From Rostratula benghalensis (Eukaryota; Chordata; Aves; Charadriiformes; Rostratulidae), in contig VXAI01000117.1 in NCBI GenBank assembly GCA_013399305.1, positions 392,742-456,741 on the forward strand: DNA of 64,000 nt, given 5' to 3'. This document shows positions 13,455 through 24,338 of this stretch, piece by piece. The translations under genes were made by a program, and so were the position numbers. The first letter of the stretch is position 1. Each line of letters begins with the position of its first letter. The notes under the pieces are model-generated. The model ran no database searches, was not told where the DNA came from, and was given only the letters and a program-made list of their open reading frames with translations.

Positions 13455-13525
13455 CTGCTAGAGACCAAACCAGGGACTTGAACTGCAAGCTGGAGTTGTT
13501 ACCATTCAAGCTAAAAAGCCAAACT
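13455..13525 (-). repeat. tRNA-like / tRNA-derived SINE relic
   Basis: On the minus strand, TAGCTTGAATGG (13502-13513) resembles a Pol III A box and GTTCAAGTCCC (13473-13483) a B box, in the right order and at slightly short spacing. Sequence downstream (CTCTAGCAGCTGTCACA) is reminiscent of the tRNA-related part of MIR-type SINEs. It does not fold as a complete tRNA by eye, so a decayed SINE is more likely than a working tRNA gene. Confidence 0.4.
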
Positions 13526-15228
13526 GCTACAGCTGTGTTATAACTCCAGCGTCAGCACAAACTTCCCGTTACCTATCTGTAATGGGTTAGAAGCAGCCTG
13601 GAGCCTGATTTCTGTTGTGGAATACAGGGTTTGGCCTAAGCCCTGATGGGCAGATTTGGAATCTATAGTGTGACTTTCTAAGGTATTGAGGCAAAGAAAT
13701 CCCATTTATACCATGTCATCTTCACGTTTTAATAAATTTCACCTGCATTATTCAATACTGAGTTCAAGAAAGCTTTTATTTTTAATAGACAACATAGAAC
13801 ACCCTCAGTGGACATGGAAAGGGAGCCACATACGAAAAGGTTGCTACAACTCCCCAGGCCTCCTCTCAGCCCATCTGTGCTAGCAGAGAAGATTAAGGCT
13901 TCCAGCTCTTTGCCACCATTTTCTTCTTCTGGCATGCACTGATCTGTGGGTGAATGAATGTGATTGAAATAAGTAAAAAAACTCACCTGAGTTAGTTTAA
14001 ACTACCATCACTTAGATGTTATTCTTTCACTAATTTAATTGAGGACTTTTGTAAAACCAGCTGATTTTGCCTAAAGCAAACTAGGGTCCATTAAAAGGGA
14101 CAGATCTGCTGGCACCACTCTGAAATCAGTGACTCTCTGGGGAGTACAACAAACATTCAGAGATGGTTACTTCCCTTACAAGCACAATGGGATCCAGAAG
14201 ACAGTGCCTCATCATGGTCTGATAGGCTTTTGATAGGCTGTAAGGAGAGAATTAGAAGATCATTGAAAATTCCCACTAGGAAAGTAGGGTGAATCAAAAG
14301 TATTCAAGGAATACAACTTTCTGCTGCCTTTTGTAATCATTGAATATTTAGCTGATGGGCTGGTTGGTGGTGCCCACAGCTGAGAAACTGAAATAAAAGT
14401 CAGCAAATTGTGGAAGGAATAAAATTGACTTTGCTGCTTTGATGCAGGAGTTAGGCTGGATAATCAGTGCTTTCATTAATGCTTATAATAAATCTAAGTT
14501 GTAGCACAAACTTGTGCCGTCAGGCCACCAATCCATGTTTATAGCACAGGCACACTGTGTACCTCCCTCTGTGGTCTGTACATTGTTACAGTGCTGTGTA
14601 GTATCCCTCACTGATCTAAGCCCAGTGCTGATGTTAAGCTATGGAGCAAATAATTTTGAACTGGACACTTCCTACAGTTCATTGCTTCCCAGCACAAGTA
14701 TCTTCCCCCCTTCTCTTTTCACTGAAGTGTTTTCAATTTTTGCAGTATTTCTGATGAACTCATTTGTGATAAAGACTTGTGCTTTTCAGGGACCAAACCA
14801 GCCCTCAACAGTCTGAAAATCAGAGAGCTGAACTAACAACAGAAGGACCCGTCCAGAGGGTCTGTACCTCTGCTTATTGCTAAACTAAAGGAGCAGCTGC
14901 ACAGCAGAGCTCTGCCAACAAGTAGCTTTAGGATGCCTTTTTTTTTTTTTTTAATAAGAAGAAAGAAAATGGAAGTCCATTATTTTCCTTCCCTGCAACA
15001 GAGTCAGCTTTATTAGCGCTGAAGAGAGCTACTTTTACCAGATGGAATGAAAATTGGAACCCAATATATGACCATAATGTTCTGCTAATGAATCAATGCT
15101 TGTTTATAATATATAAACTAATGCACAGTCTGTTTTGTTGTAGAAATCATCAGCATTTTTAGTTCCTTGTAACCCCTTTTTTCCCCTAAATTTTTGAATT
15201 TCATAAAAAATACATCTCTATGTATCAG

Positions 15229-15442
15229 GTACCATTATTATGGAATTGCAGTGAAAGAAAACTCCCAGTATTATGATGTGATGTATTCTAAAAAAGGAGC
15301 AGCCTGGGTCAATGAAACAGGAAAAAAAGAAGTAACCAAACAGACAGTGGCATATTCACCACGATCCAAACTGGGAACATTACTGCCAGAGTTTCCAAAT
15401 GTCAAAGATCTAAATCTGCCAGCCAGTCTGCCAGAGGAGAAG
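15229..15442 (+). CDS. RFX4: RFX4 exon b: end of DNA-binding domain and linker
   Basis: A 214-nt exon with acceptor TATCAG and donor GTAACA. The first base completes the split lysine codon. It then encodes [17 protein letters not shown], the wing of the RFX domain in which the YHYYG strand is a family hallmark. Further motifs are [20 protein letters not shown] and [17 protein letters not shown], ending in PEEK on a codon boundary. Residues 21-92 of the visible 630. Small substitutions relative to the mammalian protein (for example Asn in WVNETG) are conservative. Confidence 0.97.
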
Positions 15443-16268
15443 GTAACACTTTGGAAATCTTTTCTCAGCTTGTCTTGAGTTTTTTCCCTGCTCTGGATGA
15501 AAGCTCTATCTCAAATGACTTTGAATTAGAGTAGGTTTAGTAATGCTTTGACTTTATTTATGGTGGACTTAATTACTTCATATTAATAGGAAGAGATATC
15601 TTCCCTTAACATTGGCAGCTGACGTTATCAGCTGTAAAATATTTCTAAAGCCTGTGCACACTATTTTTTAAAGATACATTACGTACGGCAGGTGAAGTTT
15701 GAGCGTAACTGGTTTTGCAATGTGTTATAGCTATTAGACTGCAAACATATTTGGTGGCAAACTGAAAAACAATTCTGATGCTTTCTTGAGCAGAGAGGGA
15801 CTTAATGTGTTTCTTATCCTTCTAGACTAGAAATTAAGGGAATCCGATCTGCACATATGACAAAAGTGCTCTGGCTGCTCTTGGCTGAGCTTGCTAGTTT
15901 TCTGATGCTATTCACATGTGTAGTATCAATGTAAAGTGGACAAAAGAATAAGGTTTTATAGTTCTTTATGTCCTAATTAGGGCCACATTCTCGTCTTTGA
16001 TCTCACTGAGGCTTTTTGCTCCTCTTACATTTGAAGAATCCCCATTGACATAGAAAAATCCATGAATTCAAAGGGAGAATTTAGTTTTAAGAAGAAAACT
16101 CATCTTAGAGCTAATCTAACTAGACTCTAACCAATTTCATTATTTTTGCAATTGTGCATAGTAAGATAAGAAAAAACTTACTTTTTGTGCTCTATATTTG
16201 ATAGTTTTAAAAGTGGATTTCTTAAGTAGAATGATCTTTTGTGTGTTTCCCTCTCATTCTTTTTTCAG
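15443..16268 (+). other. RFX4: RFX4 intron (0.8 kb)
   Basis: AT-rich sequence with no recognisable repeat. A 7-bp palindrome around two CAGCTG E-boxes (15615-15633) is within chance expectation. The 3' end has the polypyrimidine run TTCTTTTTTCAG. Confidence 0.93.
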
Positions 16269-16346
16269 GTTTCTACCTTTATTATGATGTATAGAACTCA
16301 CTGTCAGAGGATACTAGACACTGTAATAAGAGCAAACTTTGATGAG
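16269..16346 (+). CDS. RFX4: RFX4 exon c: start of B domain
   Basis: A 78-nt, exactly 26-codon exon (phase 0 at both ends) bounded by TTTCAG and GTATGG. It encodes [20 protein letters not shown] then RANFDE. This is the start of the conserved B region that follows the DNA-binding domain in RFX1-4 and 6 and takes part in dimer stability. Residues 93-118 of the visible protein. Because it is a multiple of three in phase 0, skipping would keep the frame. Confidence 0.97.
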
Positions 16347-18139
16347 GTATGGTTGGAAACTATGGTTGTAGCTTAATGATACATAAGGTATTGATGGATC
16401 TGAGACCTTATTTTTAATGTGATATTACAAATTTGTGGCCAATCCTTTTCATGAATAATGAACAATAGCTATACTTAAGTACATAATATGTGACCAGTAG
16501 TGTTAAATCTTACTTACAGCACTGTGTGAGTTAGAGGAACAAAAGCAATGGGAATGTTTTTGTCTCATCATTCTCCAGCAGGATTAAGGTAGCAATATCT
16601 CTTTGCAAGATGTTGGACAATCCAGTTCTTACAGCTCAGGAAGTGTGTCCATCACCACTTTTCTAAGCCTTGAGCTGAGACTGAGCTCTGTTTGAAGGAA
16701 TTCCTCTGAGTGTTCAGAACAAACCCAGGGCAGGTGCTACAGCAAAATGGTGGGCTCTGCTGGTCTGCAGGGCAGTGGGGAGCCTACATCCTCCCAGACA
16801 TCCCAGAAAGCTGGACCTGAAGTTCCCAGTTGCTCAGTTGTACTGCAGTGCAGGTAGGAACAGACACACTGTTCAGTGGTTGATGCAATCCATTAGAGAA
16901 GGATAAGATGGATAACCTGCTGCACATCTGACTGAATCTGGGGTTTTCTGGGCAGTGCATGCGGGCAGGTCTATAATTAGAGCTAAAAACCAAAAAGCTA
17001 CTGGAATACAAGCAGTTTTATATTATATGTGGAGAAGGCCTCTACCCGGAAAAACAAATCTGATTATATTGATGCTGATCATTACTGATCCAAATGTAAC
17101 ATCAGGTCCTGGGAAAAATCAACAGAAACACGTCTTTTGAGTCTATCTTCTGAACAATGGCAAGAAATTCCCTGCTTTATTTCCTCCTACTGTTTAATTC
17201 TCCCACTCTCCTGGTTTAAAGCTGAGGCACTTTTAAGTCATTGTACTGAGCCTGGAGGTTTCTGTGCAAGAGAAATATGTAACACACATTCAGAAAGTGT
17301 TGCTGCATGAGTCTCAGAACACTTTAAGAGCAGGATGCCACATTTTGTTAGTGGATCTATTTGTCAGGATGGATGGTGGGGAAGGGGCTGAGCAGCAATA
17401 ATATATAAACAGCAAATACTCTTTATGGCACCTGGTGTGTTTACTTGTTTCAGTACAAGTTGTGTGCAAAAGGTTACCAATTACAAATGGCAGTGTTGTC
17501 ACCCATGTAGAACCGATCATATAATACACTTAATACCTTTATTTCCTCAATGAAAATTTTCAGAGGTATATTTTGCTGTGACTGAAATCTCCTCATTTTC
17601 TTTTTTGCCTCTCTCCATTCTTTCTTTTATTTCCTTCTTAGTGAAGGAAAGAACAAATCTGAAAGGGTAGTGTTTCTTTCCAAAACAAAGACAGAAAATG
17701 GTATATTGACCCCTGTAAGCCATGTGCTATTCTCCTCTCCTACCCTACACCAGGGCCTAGATTGCATTCCTTGGTATACAGGGACAGAGAGCAAAGAGAG
17801 AGAAAAAGGCTTTCCATGTGGAAGCCAAAGAGTTACGCTCATTACCATTGATGGAAGGTTAAAATATGGTGGTACCCATAGTTGTGTCTACTCTAGAAAC
17901 ATAAAGACACCCTTGTCACCAACTCAGTGTTTCCTCGCCATTTAGTTGAGTATCCCATTGTGTGTTGTGTTACAATATAAGCTTGTCTCTTTAAGGAATA
18001 TATTGCCTGTGTTGTGCACCATCAGTCCAGCTCTGGGGCTGAAACAAATACTATGTAAGCAGGAATATTAAAGGAAAATGGTACTCGGGGCCTTTGATTA
18101 TTTTCACTTCTACATTCCTGAGTCTTCTTGTGATTGCAG
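16347..18139 (+). other. RFX4: RFX4 intron (1.8 kb)
   Basis: No transposon or conserved element recognised. Open frames on both strands around 16.8-17.9 kb are short and carry no known motif. Confidence 0.92.
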
Positions 18140-18303
18140 GTTCAAAGTTTTCTTCTGCACTTTTGGCAAGGGATGCCTCCTCACATGCTGCCCGTATTGG
18201 GTTCTTCAACTGTAGTGAATATAGTGGGAGTTTGTGATTCAATTCTGTACAAAGCAATTTCTGGAGTTTTGATGCCAACAGTACTACAAGCGTTACCTGA
18301 CAG
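18140..18303 (+). CDS. RFX4: RFX4 exon d: B/C region
   Basis: A 164-nt exon, acceptor GATTGCAG and donor GTCAGT. It encodes [20 protein letters not shown], then [20 protein letters not shown] and [14 protein letters not shown], ending with two bases (AG) of a serine codon. It includes the invariant FWQGMP motif of RFX B domains. Residues 119-172 plus the split Ser173. Confidence 0.97.
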
Positions 18304-20681
18304 GTCAGTATAAGCTCGCAGCACTGACCACTTTCAGCTTAGCTGTCTTTGTTATACAACTGTTCTTCAAGAATGACACCTGTTCTAAGAAAGCTACTTG
18401 CTGCCACCCATTTCCTGAGTTTAAATCACACTGTCAATTCAAAGGAGTTGAAGAGCTGACATGTTCTTGAAGAAATGTTCGGATTTTAACAAGAGTTCTA
18501 TTGTGAAAAGCTTGTTATTTTTTGTGTGATAAAGTGCATTGCCTTCTTCTTGGTTTATTAACATCAAACTGATTGTCATGTCCCAGCTTGCAGGTTGTGT
18601 CAGAAATCTGCAGGCTGCAGAGTGCCACACTGTCTTTTGAAAATTTCAGACACTTTTCTGCTAGTCTGGAATAACAATATATCAGTATTCTGAATTATAG
18701 TGACAAGAGGAGCTGGCCTGACTGCTCTCTAGATACTCACATGCATATGTAGACACAGCAAACTAAGCATTTTTCTCTGTTTACACTCTTGGAACACAAT
18801 TGTTATTCTGCTTGTCATGAGTACAAAACACAAAGATCATACTTGTGAAGTCTTGGACAAGCTGGTTTAATTTAAATACTATCCTATGAAGAACAGATGC
18901 ATGCTTAGTTTAGGATCACTTTATTAATAATTTGCCTCCTCTGTTTCAAAGCTAAAATCACTTTTCTGTTCCATGTGGTAGATTTCAGCTGTTCGCTCCC
19001 TGCCTGGAGCTCATCTGAGTCCAAGAAGTCTGGTGTGTGTGGTAAAGCAGGACAGAGATCTGCAGTTCACAGTAAAAAGTTTAATCACTGAGTGCAGTCA
19101 ACCTGTTTCGCTCTTTGATTTTCCTAATATGAGCATCATGAAACTCTCTTTTTCTAAATATATTTGTATATCTTTAGTATTATTTGCTGTTTTCCTGAGG
19201 TGAAGTAAGAATACTGCTCTAGGAGTTTATTATTGGTGCTGTATATTTGGCCCTCAAGATTTTAAAGTGGCTCTAATTACAGGAAATGTTTTCAAGGTGT
19301 TGTTCTGCTCTCGTATGTGCACTGTATGACTGCTAAAGTACAGGAAAAATTTTTTTTCTGCAAGAAACCTATTATAAGGATGGGCTTTCCTTGATAAGAC
19401 ATGTATGTTTTTACTGGCTTTGCCCCTCACCCCTGCATCCGCCACCCCACCCCCAAATCTATTTCGTTGGAAGGATTAAACAGAACAGCAGTCCTTTTCT
19501 CAAGCTGCTTAGTTCTTTCATAGCAAATAAGGGGAGACTTGAGTGTGAATATAGACTTTTGTAATGCATATAAAGGGCCAGATTGTGGCTATTAAGCCAT
19601 AGCCTGCACTGGAGGGGGTGAAGAAGGGTCTCATTGCAATGGAAGCTCCTGAAGGAAATCTTGCTGACTCAGCCAGAATCCTCCGAAGGACTTCCTGGGA
19701 ATAAATGCTGGCTGTCCAGGATGGCCAGGTTTTGGTGGGTGCAGCCGCTGTCATCCATCCCTTGTGCCGTTAGGTGTCTGCGAGGAGCAGAGCAGGCCTA
19801 TGGCCATGCTTCTTCTACCAGCTCTGTTCTCAGTGGCGTTTGTTAGGAGTACAAAGAGAAAAAGCTGCCTGGCTTGAAGGTTCCTTGCCCCTTTCCTCTC
19901 TGTCTCTCATTTGTCTGTCTTGAGTATTGCTACAGGCAGTGCAGCTCAGTGGGGCAAAGCCAACTGTTCACGTCCCCTGTACAACACCCTGCAGCTCTTC
20001 CTGGAAACTCCCATTTTGCACTGAGCAATTCCAAGAAGAAGGGCGCTTTGAGTTGCCTGCAAAGTTGAGCAGGAAGTGATGGAGCTATGAAGAAAGCGTA
20101 GCAAAGGAGAAGAGAGAAATCTCACTTGTCCAGGAAAGTTCCTGTCCTGTGCAGAGCTAAACAGGCAGCTCCTGCTCTGCCCCAACTTCACCTACCTGTG
20201 TGGGCTTGGACTGGAAATTCCTCCCCGCCATCAGCGGTCCCATTCACTGGCTTCAGCCTGCAGCATAGTTGTTTGTAGCTTCACTTGTAGATCCCTCTGT
20301 CCATTTGTATAAATGTGGGCACAGCTGAGATGAAATCCAAAGCTTGATCTATTGTCTTCTTTAAACAGTTGTGATTTTGTATATTTACATTTGTACAGAG
20401 TGGGAGTGACTTTATTTCAAGCTAAGAAAGTGTTTCTAAGTATCAAAGCAGTGCAGTACAGAGATGTCAATTCTTTGTGAGGTTTTGAACATGCTGCTAT
20501 GTTTTCCTTTTTCTGCAAATGTTTCCAGAAGTTTTTCTTCATGCCTACAAAACAAAATATGTCAGCAGCTCTGCATAATAGTGAGTTGTAAATAACTGAA
20601 TCGTGGTCCGTACGCGTTAACAGATGTTATGGTAGAAAGCACAGAATAAACATGTTCTGATATAGTTATTTCTCTTTTCAG
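18304..20681 (+). other. RFX4: RFX4 intron (2.4 kb)
   Basis: Mostly unique sequence. GC-richer between about 19.6 and 20.25 kb with a few CpGs near 20225-20245 and 20606-20620. No repeat recognised. Confidence 0.92.
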
Positions 20682-20782
20682 TTTGACGCAGGTGATCCGA
20701 AAGTTTGCAAAGCAACTGGATGAGTGGCTGAAAGTAGCTCTCCATGATTTACCAGAAAACCTACGAAATATTAAATTTGAAT
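20682..20782 (+). CDS. RFX4: RFX4 exon e: C region
   Basis: A 101-nt exon, acceptor CTTTTCAG and donor GTATGT. The first T completes the serine codon. It then encodes [20 protein letters not shown] and [13 protein letters not shown], ending with the T of a leucine codon. Part of the extended conserved C region. The visible residues run from Ser173 to Leu207, both split codons. Confidence 0.97.
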
Positions 20783-22605
20783 GTATGTGTTGCCCAGTCT
20801 CTCTCCTATTATCCTGGAATGTATATACTGTTTATTGATTACAAATTAATTGGAAGTGAGGCTTGTGTTCTTTTAGAGATTTAAAACTGTCAGCATTATA
20901 AATCTTGTATTCACTTACAATCTCCACTTGTTCATGAGAACCAATTTCATTTAGTGAAATGAGGCACTGCTCAAAATGAGAATAATTGCTTTTCCTTTCT
21001 TGTGGATTCTGATAAGAAATTAATTTTGTTGATAGTAAGCAAACATTAGGGATGATATTAGGCAAAGGAAATTATTAAACAAACCTTTAGGCTAACACAA
21101 TTTGAATACAGCTTGAGGCCCTTCCTAAAAAAAGTGCCAGAGTTAAAAATGAAGGAGATCAAATTACCCTGTCACCACAGGAAAGGGCACTAGTCTTTTC
21201 AGACATGCTTTGTAGATGCCTGCAGTGCACATCACCTACTGATAAAGCCTGCTTTATTTCACAGCTCTCAATTCTTTGCCTTTCATGAGCACTAAATTCC
21301 ACACCACAAAGTTAAAGGAAAAAAAAAAAACCCCACCTAATTTAGGAGAAGGATTAACTATTTTGATCAGCATGGAAAATTAGGTGTATATTTTACTGAG
21401 AACAGTCAGGATGTAAATTGGAACAACTCATTTTAGCTTTTCTGTGTGTGTGTTGTTTACTAATTTACTTTAAAAGTTACACAAAATCAGAGCTGAGAAT
21501 ACACTTTATCACATCTTCGTCAGTTCAAAAATACTGAGAATCTGCAACAGCAAAATCTTTTCCAATTTTATAGGGAGAGGGGAAGGGATGGGCAATGCAC
21601 TTTCTAGTAATTCTCAATCTGTACACTTTAACTGCCTCTATTAACAGTAGAAAAGGAGGGAAAAAGTAAAAAGTACAGAGGGAAAACCTACTCTGTGGCC
21701 ACATCTAAGGCCTGTTTGGATAGATCTGCTAGTTTTTGGTGATTTTAGTGTAAGAAAAAACTCGAGTGCATCCTACCTTTTATGTGAGCCTTTGTTGCTT
21801 CTGCAATTGTTTCCTCCTCATCAGAATTTGTGATAGTGTGCACAGCAAATAGAGGTAGTGACAGGATGAACTGCAAGCCTTGGTCAGTTTTGCAGTTCCT
21901 GGGTCACAGATTTCAGAAAAACATGTACAATACAACATTTTAAAATCCAAGTATAGGAATTATCTTGATATAAGATCCATGTTGCTTTGAAAGAGCTAAA
22001 ATAGGGGCAGAGGACTGGCAAGTACATCCAGAGCCATCTTACCCCATAGCATGTTAGTATATCTCTTTCAGAAACCTTGATCAAATTCTATCTGAAACTA
22101 ATTTTACCTCCAGTAGGAAGAAGTCCAGTCTAGTCAGAAGACTCCTCCAAAAAAAATTTGCATTAAGACTTAGCAGCCGTTCCCAATTTCCACACATAAT
22201 GTAGCTATCATTATTTTATGCCCACTTGTCCTTGCACCAACATTTTCCTTTCTATTAAATAGTTCTTTATGGTCTTCAGTTCCTTTGTGTATCAAGAGAG
22301 AATTTGCTATGCTGAACAAGTGAAGCTCTTCCATTGTCCTCTACATTTCTCTTGTCATCTCATTATTCACATATCTATAAATCACTGCTTGTAATATGCC
22401 TCTGATTGAGCATCCAGATTTCAAGTTTGAGGTCAAGGTTTAAAATAAGTTAAACCACAGCTATTTGAATGAAGTTCATGTAGCCACTATTGCGTACAGA
22501 AAACTGGATATATATCTATTTGGTTCTAGTTTTAATTTAGTATTTTCAGAAATAATTTTCTTGGTTTAGCACAGTTTGTAAATATTTATCTCTTCTTTTC
22601 TGTAG
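20783..22605 (+). other. RFX4: RFX4 intron (1.8 kb)
   Basis: AT-rich unique sequence. I see nothing identifiable beyond a short A run near 21319-21330. Confidence 0.92.
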
Positions 22606-22664
22606 TGTCCAGAAGATTCTCACAAATACTCCGGCGACAGACATCACTAAATCATCTTTGTCAA
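22606..22664 (+). CDS. RFX4: RFX4 exon f: start of dimerisation region
   Basis: A short 59-nt exon, acceptor TTCTGTAG and donor GTAAAT. It finishes the split leucine, then encodes SRRFSQILRRQTSLNHLCQ and ends on a codon boundary. The sequence is characteristic of RFX4, and the exon is far too short to show as an open frame. Residues 207-226. Confidence 0.96.
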
Positions 22665-24193
22665 GTAAATATTTATTACCCGTGTTTTCTGAATGCCATT
22701 TTTACTGACTTTTCAACTAATTTTATGAGTTGGTAGGCTGGACTTTACCCAAAGAGGAAGAGATTATATTAGCAGCTTGTGTCCAATATTTATTATGACC
22801 ACCCTTACAAAATCAAAAATTAATCATCAAAAAATGTTTTTCTAGACAACTGGCAGCCCCCGATCATTAAATTCAGCAGGGAAATTTTATGCAACAAAAT
22901 CATTATTCGTTTTGAAGAGATAGTTCATTTCCATGAAATAAATGAGAATAATTCCTTTGATATCAGAGTGGTTTGTACCAGGGTTATTGCAAAGCAAGAA
23001 AAATTTCTGTATGCCTGACCAAAAATTCCAAATCTAATTATGTATTATAATTCAAATGCAAATTAGTAAAAACCAAAATGGTTGAACCACTGGTGTTTGA
23101 AACAGAAATACTCTTGCAACTATAACAAGTGAATATAAAACCTACTCTGAAGTGTGTGTTTTTTACCAGTTAGTTTAGATCACAATTACCTACCAAAAAT
23201 TCATGAGGCCAAATTCTGTGTAGTATAAAATAGGGGAGGATGCACTGAATTCATTAATGTTTCACTCATGTATTGGAGCAAGTAGTTCATTTTCCCTGTC
23301 ACACTCAAGGTGTATCCAACACCTCAGGATAACCCTGTGAGTAAAGAAGCTCTGGGGAAAAAAACTCTGCACTCCTGCAAGGACTACATTGTAGATTTTT
23401 TTCCTCCATTATTTTAATCATGGAGGCAAAGATGCCAGTGCTTTCTTTCCCCAAACATGGTGAATCATCACTGAACTTTGGGGGTCCATAGGAATTCAGA
23501 GGAAATCAAGATACAGAGACCATAATCTTCTGCATCAGATCTGGGATCAAGCAGTTTACTTATGTGAAAGACTCTTCAAATGCATCATTTCCTTGGGGAA
23601 GTTGATAACCTCAGTGCGTGTCATCATCTCTGCTTAACTTACAGAGATCTGGTGTATGTTATGTGACCATAGCCTTGTGTCACTTCCTCTCCTCTCAGCC
23701 CATCTTTCCCATTATCAACAACAGACCCCTGTCTCAACCAACCAAGAAGCAGATCTGATGCATAGGCAAACAAACTTGAACGTTTTCAGGTGGCTGAGGG
23801 AAGCACGAGAGTCTTCATAGTCTGGGAGAGGGGAGGGTGCAGACTTGAGTGGGTTTTTTTATTTTTACTTTTATTTTTTTCTGTTGCTTTTTGGTTTTTA
23901 ACTAAAGCAGAGGTTGAGGAGTTTAGCAACAGCACCAGCATGCCAGGGTTGATCATGAGAGGTTGTGGAGGGTACAAGTGAAATATTTGCAGTTGATTAA
24001 AGTAGGCAAAACTACTTGGGATTTCTCAGTGGTTAGAAGGCCCTGTAACATCCATAAGACATCAAGCTGGTGGGTGGGGGTCCATGAGGAGAATCAACTT
24101 AGTGAGCCTAGCTAAGGAAGTGTAAAAGGGGATAAAGCCTATTTTTTAACCTAATAAACCATGAACTAATGAATAGATTGGATTGGATTACAG
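22665..24193 (+). other. RFX4: RFX4 intron (1.5 kb)
   Basis: Unique AT-rich sequence. A T-rich stretch sits at about 23854-23900. No transposon recognised. Confidence 0.92.
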
Positions 24194-24338
24194 GCATCAA
24201 GAACAGTGATCCACAGTGCAGACATCACATTTCAAATGCTGGAGGACTGGAGGAATGTGGATCTGAATAGCATTACCAAACAAACCCTCTATACTATGGA
24301 GGACTCACGGGAGGAACACAGAAAGCTCATCATACAAT
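24194..24338 (+). CDS. RFX4: RFX4 exon g: dimerisation region
   Basis: A 145-nt exon, acceptor GATTACAG and donor GTAAGA. It encodes [40 protein letters not shown] and EHRKLIIQ, ending with the T of a split leucine. It lies in the RFX dimerisation segment, which is rich in amphipathic helices. Residues 227-274. Confidence 0.97.

Larger units (their letters stand above)
10557..15228 (+). other. RFX4: RFX4 intron (4.7 kb) splitting the DNA-binding domain
   Basis: The intron interrupts the lysine codon of GQSK/YHYYG. It holds a CR1 3' tail (11838-11918), a CpG-enriched patch (about 12280-12620), a tRNA-like relic (about 13455-13525, minus strand) and T tracts at 12613-12627 and 14938-14952. No additional exon was recognised. 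An alternative first exon splicing to the YHYYG exon could sit here, but I could not identify one. Confidence 0.9.

Noticed and set aside
15615..15633. CAGCTGA-TCAGCTG palindrome with two E-boxes
   Set aside because: Seven-bp arms with a short loop are expected many times in 64 kb.
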